A DNA stretch of 64,000 bases from Casuarina equisetifolia (taxonomy: Eukaryota > Streptophyta > Magnoliopsida > Fagales > Casuarinaceae), in the NCBI GenBank assembly GCA_028551475.1, contig CM052360.1, forward strand, positions 23,134,682 to 23,198,681. The letters run 5' to 3'. Both the position numbers and the translations under genes were made by a program. The notes beneath the pieces were generated by a model. That model did not search any database and was not told where the DNA came from. It saw only the letters and a list, made by a program, of their open reading frames with translations. Positions 21,870 through 32,784 of the stretch are shown here, piece by piece. How positions within the stretch are numbered: position 1 is the stretch's first letter; each line of letters begins with the position of its first letter.

Positions 21870-22498
21870 TTTAGCAAATCTGAAGCTTGAGATTATGGAT
21901 CTTGTTTCGGGAAGAGATCTCCATGATCATGACTTCCTTCCAGTAACGGCAATCCCTCCGGAAAAATCACCTTTTCCTTCTTGATTTTGAACGAAATATT
22001 TATATATGTCACAAAGTAAGAATAAAGAAAGGTATACAGTTCTTTCATACTATAAGAACTGACTATAATGAAAAATATCTAGAGGAATAAAAAAATATTT
22101 TCTTAATATAAACACAAATAATTCCCCAATAAACTATGCCACGTGGAAAAAATATTAAGTCATATCAGAAAAATATAACAATAAATATGTCTCCAACAAG
22201 ACAAATTTGAGCCTCATGTTTTCTGAGACAATTCACAAAGCGGAACTCAACACAAAGTCGAAGTTCAACAGAGCATAAGCCATGATACCCATACTTTTTC
22301 CAACAATTTTCTTCCAACTTCTCGACGCAAGAAACAAATGTAACACGAACTTCGTCAAGTTTAGAGTTGAAAATTTAGGTTGGGCAGCGAAGGAGTGACA
22401 AAGGTAGGGGAAAGGTCATTAGCTTTTGCTTCAACCAAACTAAGGATAAGTAATGTGATCATCACCACCAAAAATCTCTTACTATATAGTTTGGACAT
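21870..22498 (-). pseudogene. Cys-rich secreted-protein paralog, interrupted by an insertion
   Basis: The N-terminal part (22498 down to about 22205) and the 3' end (about 21980-21870) align with the intact paralog at 28824-29258. Between them lies unrelated sequence (21982-22198), and about 55 bp of the expected coding sequence is missing. The start codon and hydrophobic leader region remain recognisable. The two halves cannot be read through, so this copy is dead. Confidence 0.6.
21982..22198 (-). mobile_element. solo-LTR-like insertion (217 bp)
   Basis: Read on the minus strand the segment begins TGTTGGAGACATATTTATTG and ends CGTTCAAAATCA, i.e. TG...CA termini, with a first word like those of Ty1-copia LTRs elsewhere in the window (TGTTGGAGATACC). 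It disrupts the Cys-rich paralog. Flanking 5-bp words differ (CTTCT against AGACA) and nearby host bases are missing, so if it is a solo LTR the target duplication has been lost. Confidence 0.35.
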
Positions 22499-23369
22499 TG
22501 ATGTTCTCTTTCTTTACAAACTTTGTTTTTTTGATGTTGAATCTATACTTGTAGGCTTAAATCGTTATATAGATGCATTTCCCCTAGACAAGGGAAAAGC
22601 AATATGGGAATTGCCTTATTTTTTATATAGTTTTAATTAAGTTTTAAGGAATAGTTCTAACTTCTGGGATTATGAAGTTCTAAAGTATAGTTTAAACTCA
22701 TAGGATTATAGAGTATAGTTCTGACATCGTTTTGCAGCTTATTAGAAGGAACCTCACTCTCTCCTTGAAACAATGAGATATTTAAATCTATAAGAAAATT
22801 AAATCAATGTGAGAAAAGCAACGATTAAAGTGTCTTCTTGAAATTGAGCACGAGCTAGTCATGACTTATGGAAAGGGAGGATGTGGCAGACTCATGAGAA
22901 CCTCATCCCTAATAAAGTGTCATTTTTGAACTCTCGTTAAAAAGGGAAAATCAACTAATTTTTTCTTTTTTCAAGAGTAGGCAAGGAAGTAAGGAGATAA
23001 AGTGTCTCCAACCTAAAACCTTTTTTAGTACCATCATGCCTAGGTTCCAACTCAACCAAAGCTTCTTGACAATTAACCGATATAGTGACGATAACAATGT
23101 TTAATGTAGACTACTACATTAGACGCCAAAATTGCTTTAACTGCGGAGGGGTGTGACTACCCACCACCCTCTTGCTTTTCTATTCTCTCTCTCTTTCTCT
23201 TTTTTTTTTTTTTTTTGATTATTTTTCAAGTTGAGATAACAACTGTTGTGTGTTCACGTCTTTATCCGCATTTGCGCAAAAGGAGTAGATGAAGATAAAG
23301 CAAGTGAAGAGTAGGCAAAGGCGCATTACACGTATACTAATTGGTAATAAACAAAAATTCCGTATTTTC
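22499..23369. other. unit flank plus spacer; CT/T-rich microsatellite
   Basis: 22499-22720 continues the promoter flank shared by the Cys-rich copies. 22740-23150 shows nothing recognisable. 23185-23217 is a short CT-rich stretch running into a T tract. The relic shared with 20600-20800 lies at 23250-23340. Confidence 0.35.
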
Positions 23370-24140
23370 TGCTGTTACAATGTCATCGTTGCAGGTTATG
23401 ATGCCACGTCAGTCCATGTCATGCGCAATGCCACGTTAGCCTCAGGGTGCGCCCTCTTAATCGCTTCCTTCTGTATTGCCGGCGAACAGCCCGAAGAGGG
23501 GAAGGAAAATATGTGAGGGAAATCCACGACCAAAGATTCTCATAAATCGTTTCCACTGATTTCTTCCTTCTTCTACCAGCCGAAGCAGATCTCCATCAAA
23601 GAACCTTCGGGCTGCCAATGTATTAGAACCAGGCCTAGTCCAAGCCCACTCCAAGGCCTACTCCTACTAAGACTCAAGATAACTTGGACATCATGCTTAA
23701 ATAAAGGATTTTTAACGTTTAGAAGAATGCATTCATGAAGATAAAACCTTATTTTATTATAATAGTTTCTTAGTTTTAACTTTAGCATTCTTAGAGTTTT
23801 TATAAGAATAGTTTATTAGTAGCTTTATAATCTATATTCTGTTATTTGGATTGTTGGTATTTTGATCGTTATTGTTGTTGGCTTGATTTTGGATTAATCA
23901 ACGAGTTATTATTCTATTTGGACTTTTAAATTCTTAATTGTGAGTTGTGTAAGGTTTAAATCCTAACACAATGACTTGTAAATTATAACAGCCCTTGTGC
24001 TACCAGTGGTCGGCCAGTTGCTGGAATCGTAATCGCAGGCAACTTATCTGTCAGATCTGCCGCCGTCCTACTTACTGAGCTAGCAACTGCAGGGCCCGCT
24101 ATTCGGCCCAAGGCCTGTCGAGTGTCGAAATTTTGTTATC
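23370..24140. other. GC-richer island, unidentified, perhaps repeat-derived
   Basis: 23370-23690 and 23990-24130 are clearly richer in G+C than their surroundings, with an AT-rich stretch between. Minus frame 23457-23654 is open for 65 codons without a family signature. The middle part has the look of an LTR leader, but I found no paired end. Not attributable from sequence alone. Confidence 0.25.
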
Positions 24141-24944
24141 TTAGTTATTAATAATTTTGACAAATTCCATCTTAAGTTGCTCACATAATATGAAGTGTTT
24201 TTATACGAAGAGTCATAATACATAAAATCTGCAATTATTATGAAGGATGAAAGCGCATTTCCTTAGGTGGTCATTTTGATCATCCTTTAAATTCACAATA
24301 ATTAAGGTTAATATGATGTATTAAGATGTTACCATAAGGAAATTTTTATTTAAAAAATAGACATTTAGAATATACCCTTTGGTAGTGCAACTAGATTGAT
24401 CACAGGTTCAAAAGTTCCCTTACTATTTTATTTGAAGAGAGAGCTATTTCGACATAATAGCTTTGACAAAACATCATGCTAAATGATGTTTTAGTTATAA
24501 TTATCTCAAGATAATATTTTTTAAACTAGAGTGAGTTATAAATTTTAGCCATCGTTAAATCAAGGAACTTTCTCTTACAACCTTTTCCTTTAGAAAGCAT
24601 AGATTTTGAAAGACTTTGTTATGCTAGTTATGAGTAATTTTTATCATAATTTATCTAGTGCTTTGTTCATATATAGATGTAGAAAGGTTTACTGAATGAT
24701 TCAAAATATATTAGATATATATCTTATTCAAAAGGATGAATGTAATATTTCTTTTATTGATACTTGTTATTCATTTTTTGTAACTATGAAATTAATTTTG
24801 TCTTTAAGCTTTTGTAATCTCTTATTATTCAATGAATAAACTCACATATTCATAAATAAAAAAAAACTATGAAATTAAGTTTAACACCATATATTTTGTT
24901 ATATTGTATTAAGGAATTTTTTATTCCAGTAACAGTAGCATAGA
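24141..24944. repeat. duplicated flank preceding a CXE relic
   Basis: 24560-24760 follows the order of 5690-5880, as described for that region. The remaining part is AT-rich without a frame. Confidence 0.4.
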
Positions 24945-25325
24945 AATGGTAACATTTGATGGAGCAGCCGACCCCAACTTGTAACAAGGAGTCTTGGGCT
25001 CCATTCCAGAGGGTGTTGTCCAACGCCAATGGAAACAGTGTCAAGGAGTGGTTGAATGATCATGCTCATTTTCATAGAGTTGTTCTTGCATAATCAGGCT
25101 TTTCGGGTTCAGGCGAATTAGCTACCTGGTGTGAAGCTGGTTGGAGCCCCTTAGGAACACCCTTCATTTGGGGGCACGGACGATGAAAAATGTGGCTGTT
25201 CATGTGTCCGGAAATGGTGGTTTGGATAATCGTAGTCTGAAATCGGCTACGGAGGATGTTGGTGTTTGTGGCTGAGAAGGATAATTTCGGAAAGGAGGTT
25301 GGAAGGCGTTATTAAGAGGAACCTT
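24945..25325 (+). pseudogene. carboxylesterase (CXE) relic, middle and C-terminal parts
   Basis: From about 24985 the frame reads ESWAPFQRVLSNANGNSVKE and WLNDHAHFHRVVLA, the block that precedes the GDSAG nucleophile elbow. The elbow itself is deleted. The frame resumes as YLPGVKLVGAP, then a frame break, then phrases matching HPSFGGTDDEKMW, NGGLDNRSLKSATED and MLVFVAEKDNF, the last holding the catalytic Asp. It stops before the catalytic His. Duplicated with its flank from the same source as the relic at 5945-6198. Confidence 0.6.
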
Positions 25326-25730
25326 ATATAAGTAACGATGCAGTCAATTAACAAGCAATGTGTTCTCATAAATGGATTTAGATTTTGTTATCACCTTAAA
25401 TTTTATGTTTTTTACTTGAAATTAATTGTTAGGAGAGAAAAATACATTCCCAAGTATTTAAGTGACACCTTTTTCTTTTATTCAAACCTTTTCGTGATCT
25501 TGACAGTTTCAATTCCACAAGCATATATCCTATCTTTTTGTGTTCTGATGTTTTATAAATTGTCTTCTCAAATTTAATGTCTTGGGTTTTGTAATATTCT
25601 TCTATATTTAATTCTATTATCAAGGTAAGCACACTTCAAGTTTCTTTTCATTGCTCTCTAATTTTAATATAAACCTGTATCAAGGGTTCTAATCTTCACA
25701 CACATTCATATAAATCAAATCAGGAATACT
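25326..25730. other. spacer, nothing recognised
   Basis: AT-rich. Short open frames without signature. Confidence 0.3.
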
Positions 25731-25992
25731 TTTGGTGTGTGTTTCACATGCCGATTTCCTAGTTGCACGTGGTCATGATGCTTCTCCCACGAGGATAGCA
25801 CGTGTACTCGCTCACCCAAATGCCACAGAAACGTTCCAAAACCTCCTTCGAGCCATCGATCTCCTCCTTCAGGACCGGAGGCGAAGGGGTTTCCGATCGC
25901 TGGGGAGCCACATTTGGAATCTCCAAAGAAGGTTTGCGATTCCAAGAGACGTTGAATATACAAAGTGTCCGGCGAAATGTTCTTAGAGTCAA
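25731..25992. other. GC-richer island open on both strands, unidentified
   Basis: About 250 bp with higher G+C than the neighbourhood, with overlapping open frames on both strands (84 and 65 codons on plus; 82 and 77 on minus). None shows a family signature. It could be an exon of a decayed gene or a repeat fragment. I assign no function. Confidence 0.25.
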
Positions 25993-27554
25993 ATGTTAGT
26001 TACTACAGTAGTTTAAACAACTGAACCATGACTTTGATACCTAATAAGAGATAAAGAAACAACACTCCTAATACATGAAAAAAGAAAGAAAAAACAATCT
26101 AAATTTGTATTTGTCATGATCCCTCCCTATATAGACTACTAAAAATTGCTAGAAGTTTCACACTAATTGCAATTTAGTTTGTTTACATGTTTACTTTCAC
26201 TTTCATAGAGTGAAGAACTAATTCATGCTCATTAATTTTACAATTCCTAACAACAGAGTTCTTTGATGTTTCACAATGCACGCACCTACCACTTTTAAAA
26301 TAACACATAGTTATCTTGAAATAAAAGCATTTGAATCTTCATATGGATAATCTTTAGATTCAATGAACCTCCAAAACTTTCAATGAGTACATATTACGTC
26401 ACATTATATATACTTGTAATGTGTTTTATAAGCTTAAACAACTTATCTTCTTAATGAGGCTTTTTAAGGAAATGTGGGCATAAGTCTTTTACAAACTAAG
26501 TGCTACCTACTCAAATGTATCCCTTGAAAGGCAAGGGGCAGCGAGTCATAAGTACAACAAAGAGAAATTAAAGGATTTAAAATCTTATTTGGAGTTATAT
26601 TGTGTTCAAAGTTTTCTAATGTACTAACTTTAATAAGAATTGATTACTTAAAAAAAATTAGATTAGTTGTTGAAATATTAATCTTCAATTTAAATAATGC
26701 AGTATTTTGCTTTTTAGTGGCATATATATTCAGTCAAATTTCATTTTCTTATTTTTACGTTCTATGTTTATATATAGGATATTTTTCATATTCCGTCAAC
26801 ATATTTAAGATTGTAAAAATCTTCAAAAGAAAAAGAAAAAAGGTTACGCTTTATGATCCCAAATTGACACAATTCTCAAGAGAAAAAAAATCTCCATACT
26901 CATTAAAAATTACACGTCGCTCTTTGGAAATACATTCTTATTGCACATTACATTGAAGTGCATTTTTCAAAAAGACAAAAACAGAATAATACATTAGGTT
27001 CAAAGTGGCTAACTCTTATTACAAATGTCTCACTAACCTACATTTTGTTCTGTCCACATACAAAAGGGAGACGTCTGCCCACTTCTTTAACAAGAATTAC
27101 ACTCTTTTAATGCATGTACTTGTTTTCCAGCAAGGTTAGACGATTATATCTTTTTTTTACAAATATAAGGATTATAATTTAAAAATAGAACAAAAAAAAT
27201 GAAGGGGTTGAATCTCTTTTCAGTGCACAGGAATGATCTAGAAAAATGGGCCATTGTAATTATTTTATTTTGTACTCAAATTATTTTAACAATAATTGGA
27301 TCGTTTTTCGAAGTGAAAAATTAGAAAACATAATATACATGCTGTTTATTTTTAACTTTATAAATTAAACAATGAAATTTCTGATGTATAACCGATATCG
27401 AAGTAATAGATTGAGAAGCGTGCTTGTCATTTACAATTTCAAGATATTTTGAACATTTCAAGTAAAACTTAGAACATTGTGTCTCATATGCTATACTTTA
27501 GTTTCCTTAATGAAAATTTGATGACTCATATAACTTATGATGTAGGTTAGTTTG
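25993..27554. other. AT-rich spacer, nothing recognised
   Basis: An open frame of 118 codons (26600-26956, +) is Phe/Ile/Lys-rich, as expected of chance frames in A/T-rich DNA, and matches no family I know. No RNA gene or element end is seen. Confidence 0.35.
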
Positions 27555-28823
27555 AAAAGACCAAGTATTAATTACGAGCTTTTTGAAACTTGTTTATAGA
27601 AAGTGTTAATAGCTTCTCAACACTAGTTTATTCAGAAATGGTACTAGCTTCGAGGATCAACTGTGAGTTTTTAACAAGAAGGAGAAGAATGATGATAATA
27701 GTACCGTAATGTGAAGAAAAATACAAAGAACAATGATGATATCAACATTATGGAGTTGTAATAGACGGTTCCAATCAACCTTTACAATTCACGAAACCTT
27801 TGACTCTAAAAAAGTTATAAATCTAAGGAGCTGAGGATCCATAAGTTCTTTGAACTTATAATAATATAAAATAAAAAGTTAAACCCAATCAATTAAACAA
27901 CGGTGATCCAATTATTTAAAGTGAAACCATGATAAGTTCTCTAATGTAGCATACCAAATCATTAGAAAAGGGTCTAGTATACAAAAGCTAAACCAATGAA
28001 TACTAACTGTAAAAGAAAAACGTTATAAGATCCATTATGCGATATTCAACCTAAGGACCATATCATCAATTTAAGAAATAAGCAACATAAATTTAAAGCT
28101 CAAATAGACAATCAATACCAAATTGAAGCAGCACTAAATCCCCCAAATAAAATAGTACAACATCCTTGTACGATATTATTGTTCAACCTTACAAAAGGAT
28201 TACTAAAATCAGGACAGAATTGAAAAGGATAACAAGCTATTGTAAGTCCCGCATCATCCGAGCAGCTTCCAAACGGATATGTAAAAGGCCACAATAGTGA
28301 AAAACAAATTAGTCAATTAAGTTAACAATGATTAAGTAAACTCAAACATGTTTATGTTAATTACAATTTTGGTGGCCTTAGGCATAAATGACTCTGGAAT
28401 AATCATAAACATAAATTAAGAATAAATATCAAACCATTCTAAGAGAATTTATACAAATTCGGTTGCTTAATTTCACTCATTTTTTGCAATCATTTTAAAG
28501 GGAAATGAAAATAATTACAAAGAAAGAATAAAATCATGTTTAGCACCACTTTACGTATTAACACTACTTTCGGTATTCATTTGCAGAAGTTTTTAGAGCA
28601 CTGATGTAAACTAAATAATAAAGTTGCTTGAATAATAAACAAATCTCAACATTTTTTGAAAAATAGAGATAAATAAAATTTAAAAACTCTTTTATTGCTA
28701 TTCTAGAGATTGTGTGGGTGTTGAAAGTTTCGCATGGACACGTATCGTGGGCTCATTCTTCCAAGAAGTTGACGCACAGAAAAAAAAACCTGAGCAGATT
28801 TGGTAAAAATCTGAAGCTGTAGA

Positions 28824-29258
28824 TTATGGATCTTGTCTCCGGAAAGGATCTCTATGGTTACTGATATCCTTCCAATAACAGTGATCCCAGCAATACGCAA
28901 GATCACCTCTTTTCTGGAGCTCATAAATGCAGCGCCATTGACAACGTCCAGCCTTAGCCTTGTTTATGTGCACATGTTTTCCGAGACAAATCACAAAGCG
29001 GTGGTTAAGACAAAGTAGAAATTCAGAGGATCGTAAACCATGATGACTTTTCTTTCTCCAACAATTTTCTTCCAACTCCTCAACGCAAGAAAAAAAAGTA
29101 ACATGAACTTCGTCAAGTTTAGAGAAATGAGAATTTAGGCTGGGCAGCGAAGGAGTGACAGAGGAAAGGGAAAGGTCATTACCTTTCACTTCAACCAAAA
29201 TAAGTATAGGTAATGAGATCATCACTACCAGAAATCTGTTATTATATAGTTTGGCCAT
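28824..29258 (-). CDS. small secreted eight-cysteine protein
   Basis: 144 residues from the conserved ATG at 29258-29256. An additional in-frame ATG two codons upstream (29264) is not shared by the paralogs, so I prefer the inner one. The N-terminus has a basic start and a hydrophobic core (FLVVMISLPILILVEV), a good signal peptide. The mature part has eight Cys at 58, 66, 83, 91, 106, 110, 123 and 127, with spacing 7-16-7-14-3-12-3. The last four form C-x3-C-x12-C-x3-C, the arrangement of helical-hairpin peptides and some thionin-like proteins, but the rest matches neither family that I know. It should act outside the cell or in the secretory pathway, and defence or reproductive signalling are guesses. 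No intron is needed. Four other copies in the window are broken or partial, which makes this the likely working member here. Confidence 0.65.
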   Translation of the reverse strand: MAKLYNNRFLVVMISLPILILVEVKGNDLSLSSVTPSLPSLNSHFSKLDEVHVTFFSCVEELEENCWRKKSHHGLRSSEFLLCLNHRFVICLGKHVHINKAKAGRCQWRCIYELQKRGDLAYCWDHCYWKDISNHRDPFRRQDP

Positions 29259-29400
29259 TGACATTCTCTTCCTTTAGAAACTTTTTTCTTTTGAAGAGTA
29301 ATCTATACTTGTAGCTTTAAATCCTTAAATAGATACATTTGCTCTAAAGACGATATAAAAAAATATGGAAATTATTTGACATTTGATATAGTTTTAATTG
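29259..29400 (-). promoter_or_regulatory. conserved upstream flank of the Cys-rich gene
   Basis: The sequence just upstream of the start is shared with the copies whose start codons lie at 24, 4763 and 22498. It includes a repeated order of words (tctcttcctttagaaactt, then acttgtag, then aaatccttaaatagatacat) and an A/T run containing TATA-like tatataaaa or tatag. Conservation across otherwise diverged copies may be simple common descent. A promoter role is inferred from position. Confidence 0.35.
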
Positions 29401-30080
29401 ACAGTTCTGGCTTATGGGGTTATGAAGTTCTAAAGTTACGCAATTAGGTTTAGATAATGTCTTTTGGACGATGTCAACCGGTACGAAAGTATTTGTTTTA
29501 CATTATGATGTAGTTTAGCAAATGTCAAGTATAATTTGGAAACACAAATTCATTCCTGATCAATAAGTATGGAGGGTAATCATGACAAAGATAACATTTT
29601 GATTATTATACGCCACTAAAACTTGTAAGATTTACGTAGTACTTAAATGTGCAAAATGCACATCATCTACTACTCATTTATCCAAAATAATAATAATAAT
29701 AATAAAATAATAGTCACAAAATAAAACAAGTTGGAGATAATATAAATTTACTGAACTTGTCGTACTTAGTTACATGACTTTAGAAAAGATCGAAATATAC
29801 TGATTTAATATTTTTACAATGCAGCTGATGTATAATATAATAACTCCATGAAACTTTTATTCAAACGAAAAGTTTTTTGACATGATAGCTTTTGATATGT
29901 TGTATATTAATATATTTAGAAGCTTTCATTTGAAGAAGAGATTTTTTCTTTTTTAAGTAAAAAGGTAAGTTTATAGTTATAGAATTTAGTATACAAAAAT
30001 ATAAGGGCATACCTCAACATTATAAATATTATTAAAGCTACTAAAAGATGGGGGTTGAGAACCTCCAAATTTCACTTAAA

Positions 30081-30639
30081 ATCACATTTTTCAAGAAGAT
30101 TTTATATCTTAAAATAAAATAAAAAATTTCATGTATAACTTTCTTTACCTTTTCTAACATGATTAGGATGTCAATTGTTTTGCTTTAAAAGTTGTCTTCT
30201 ATTATATTAGCTTATATACAATAAATGTAAACTAGAAAAAACATATTAAGAAGTTTAATAGCCAAATCATTTTTTTAATTACGTTGGTCCTTCATTCAAT
30301 TTTTTATTCCATCCTTTAATATGACACTAGATTCTATTTTGAGAGAAAATAGTCCTACAAATCATCCTTATCTAGGTATATTAAAAGAAAAAAAATCTCA
30401 TTTTCTATGTAGGACTAACAAAAGTTACAATATAAATTAACTAAATGAAGATATCATACAATTTCTTCTACTACATATAGTTTATCTCAACAAATTAATT
30501 ATATGATAAAATTATATTTACTAATACTATCAATCCAAATAGATCAAACTAGTCTACCTCTTCAACAACTAATTTGAGATCCTTGTAAATCTTTTTGTAG
30601 TAATAGATAAACTCTGAGAGAATTAAGGTAAGAGTAGGC
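30081..30639. other. AT-rich spacer, nothing recognised
   Basis: No frame or element is supported. Confidence 0.3.
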
Positions 30640-30933
30640 TTTAATTTGAGGTAGCCTCTCCAACTCTCTGTCATGAAATATTTATATCAAGTTGCATAAT
30701 TGTAGTTTTTTCATATTTTATATTGTGAATCCAATTACTCCAAAATGAAGAGTTTGAGAGGTTAATAAATTTTCAAAGAATATCTCTAAAAAAAAATTTA
30801 TTCTAATTTTGAAATCTAGTAGCCCTAATCCTTCTTTCTTCTTTAATAAACAAATTGTTTGCTTAGCTATTTTGTGAAATTCATTTGTACCTTTTCTACC
30901 CTCCCACATACGACAAGTGACTTTCTTTTTCAT
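30640..30933 (-). pseudogene. LINE ORF2 fragment
   Basis: Minus frame 30933-30718 includes AKQTICLLKKKEGLGLLDF, which aligns with the region after the reverse transcriptase in the intact LINE (VCWPKVSGGLGLIDIHTWNKA). It is short, and the flanks are broken. An old fragment from a different LINE family. Confidence 0.5.
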
Positions 30934-32479
30934 TTTTCTTCTATTGTAACGTTACCCTTTTGAAAGCTTAGGTTCTACCGCTATATCTTAGTAAATTAAT
31001 TTTTTATAATAGTTTACTTAAAATTGATCATTGGCGGATCTAAAGAGTTTATATCCAACGAATACAATAATTAAATCTCTAGTTTGAAATGATGAATGAG
31101 GCTTTTCATTTAGTGGCACTTTTCATTCATTCCTTATAAAAAAAACAAATAAAAAAATTAGTAAGCATAACATCCTATGTTGTATAAGTCAATTCATCAT
31201 AAGCCAAATTTCTTGTCTTACTTAAATAAATAAAAAAAAAAAGTACAACCCCTTGACCCGTTCTTCAATTTGTAACGTGAGTACTATGCTAAGGTGTCAC
31301 ATGGGAGGAAAGGAGGATAGATTCCTTTACGTGGATGGACTTCATCGTAGCTAGGTGTTGGTTTTCTCCCTACACAGCCAGCTAGTAAATGTGATTGAGC
31401 ATTCAGACAAACTCCATGGCAAAGATGTGGGACTGGAAAGGTGATTAGTTGTCATTCAATATCAATAAGAACTGAATTACCTTCTTAGGGTCTTTCTTGG
31501 CTCAGTATTGGCAAAGGGTAGAGTTAGGCCCTTCGAGTTGTTCTTCAATTAATTCTAGGGCATTACATAAAAGCTATCAATCAATTGAAGCAGACAACGA
31601 TTGCAAGGTTCCCTTGCTTCAAACTGGTCTTAGCTTGGGTAAGGGAGAAGCTTTTCGGCATGATCAACCTAACATACATCTCCTGAAGATTCTCTCATAT
31701 CAGTTTTGCAATGTTTGTCGAAGGGACAGCAACAATGACATTGGTAGAGACATAATTCCAAATCTAGGTACATAAAAGCTTACTGCACTTTCTCCGTCAC
31801 TACATCAATTCTCTACTAGTTAAAAAAAAAGGATGGTTTTGTCAAGGAAACCATCCATATTTTTCATGATAAGAGCTCACTAAAACATATGGGACTAGTG
31901 ATAGTAGTTCTTTTGTCCTATGAGTTGTAAAGTAATGATATGAAGCTCCAGTCTATTTGCCAGCAAGGTAAACAAAGGATCGCCAAGCTTTGGGTGATTG
32001 ATGGCAGTGACAAAATAAGAGAAAAAAACTAGGCATATGAGGAATTATTCGAGCCTTCACAACTCATTAGTAGAATTACACCAATATCATATTCTAAATT
32101 TCAGTATCATATGAGGAATATTCCAAACAGCAACTACAAATGAAAACGGAAAACAAAACACCACCTAGTTCGAGCCTCCACAACCCATTAGTATATGAGG
32201 AATTATTACCAGAGTGGTAAGGGTTTAAGATATTATTTTCCTCAAATAAATCTCTTAAAATCCTCTACTTAGCCTATCTTATTTTTAACAGAAATTAGAT
32301 ATTAATAGCCGAGTGGTAGGGGATCCTACCATTCACTATTTCAACAACTGCTCAGAGGGAAATTGAATACGAAAGTTGAAAATCTTACTCTCAACCAATA
32401 GACAAGAACTAAGACAAATTTGATCCCCAATAAATCAAGGCTAATGTCCAAGGAAATCACATAATTACTTTTTGAATTG
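30934..32479. other. spacer with one unidentified open frame
   Basis: Frame 31497-31775 (92 codons, +) shows no family signature. Around 32150-32230 the phrase ttcgagcctccacaacccatta repeats the one near 32050, with the word tatgaggaattatt also repeated. No other structure seen. Confidence 0.3.
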
Positions 32480-32784
32480 GCTTCTAGAAGTAGCTGACGT
32501 GGGAACGTTGTCATTCGTGAAAGCTATGAAGCCTTTATATGTTTTTGTCTTTGCAGATGACCAACGCTAGGTGACATATCGGTAGGAACTTTCAAGGGTA
32601 GAAAATGAACACATCTTTCTCCTTCGCTTTCTCTCACGCCAAATTTTTAATGCCTCGAGTACCTGCTCTGTTTCACTCACGTGCGCGTTTGTCTGCCACA
32701 CATGGGCCTGACCTTATCTCTTCTATAAACGACAGAAACTCCACCCTCCGAGTTGAAGCTTCTTCTTCTTCTTCTTCTGTTGCT
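32480..32784 (+). promoter_or_regulatory. CXE1 promoter and leader, shared with CXE3
   Basis: A TATA-like word (ctttatat, 32533-32540) lies about 245 bp upstream of the main start. Phrases from 32470 on (ttctagaagtagc and tttgtctttgcagatg) reappear before CXE3 at 44850-44935, so the promoter was duplicated with the gene. Just before the start lies a run of CTT repeats (about 32758-32778) that is also found before CXE2 (about 35536-35565) and CXE3 (about 45073-45092). Confidence 0.5.

Larger units (their letters stand above)
27555..30080. repeat. segmental duplication, copy U4 (pairs with U1 at 2779-5660)
   Basis: Begins with gaaaagaccaagtatta as U1 does, carries the intact Cys-rich gene at 28824-29258 on the minus strand with matching flanks on both sides, and ends near 30080 with the gcctccaaa-type LINE tail seen at 1100 and 1889. 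An (AAT)n microsatellite lies at about 29684-29705. Diverged from U1 by many substitutions and small indels. Confidence 0.65.

Noticed and set aside
26600-26956. 118-codon frame as a membrane protein gene
   Set aside because: Composition (Phe, Ile, Tyr, Lys) is what A/T-rich DNA gives by chance. No start context or family match.
31497-31775. 92-codon plus frame as a gene
   Set aside because: No recognised domain, no supporting neighbour or repeat copy. Left as part of an unassigned spacer.
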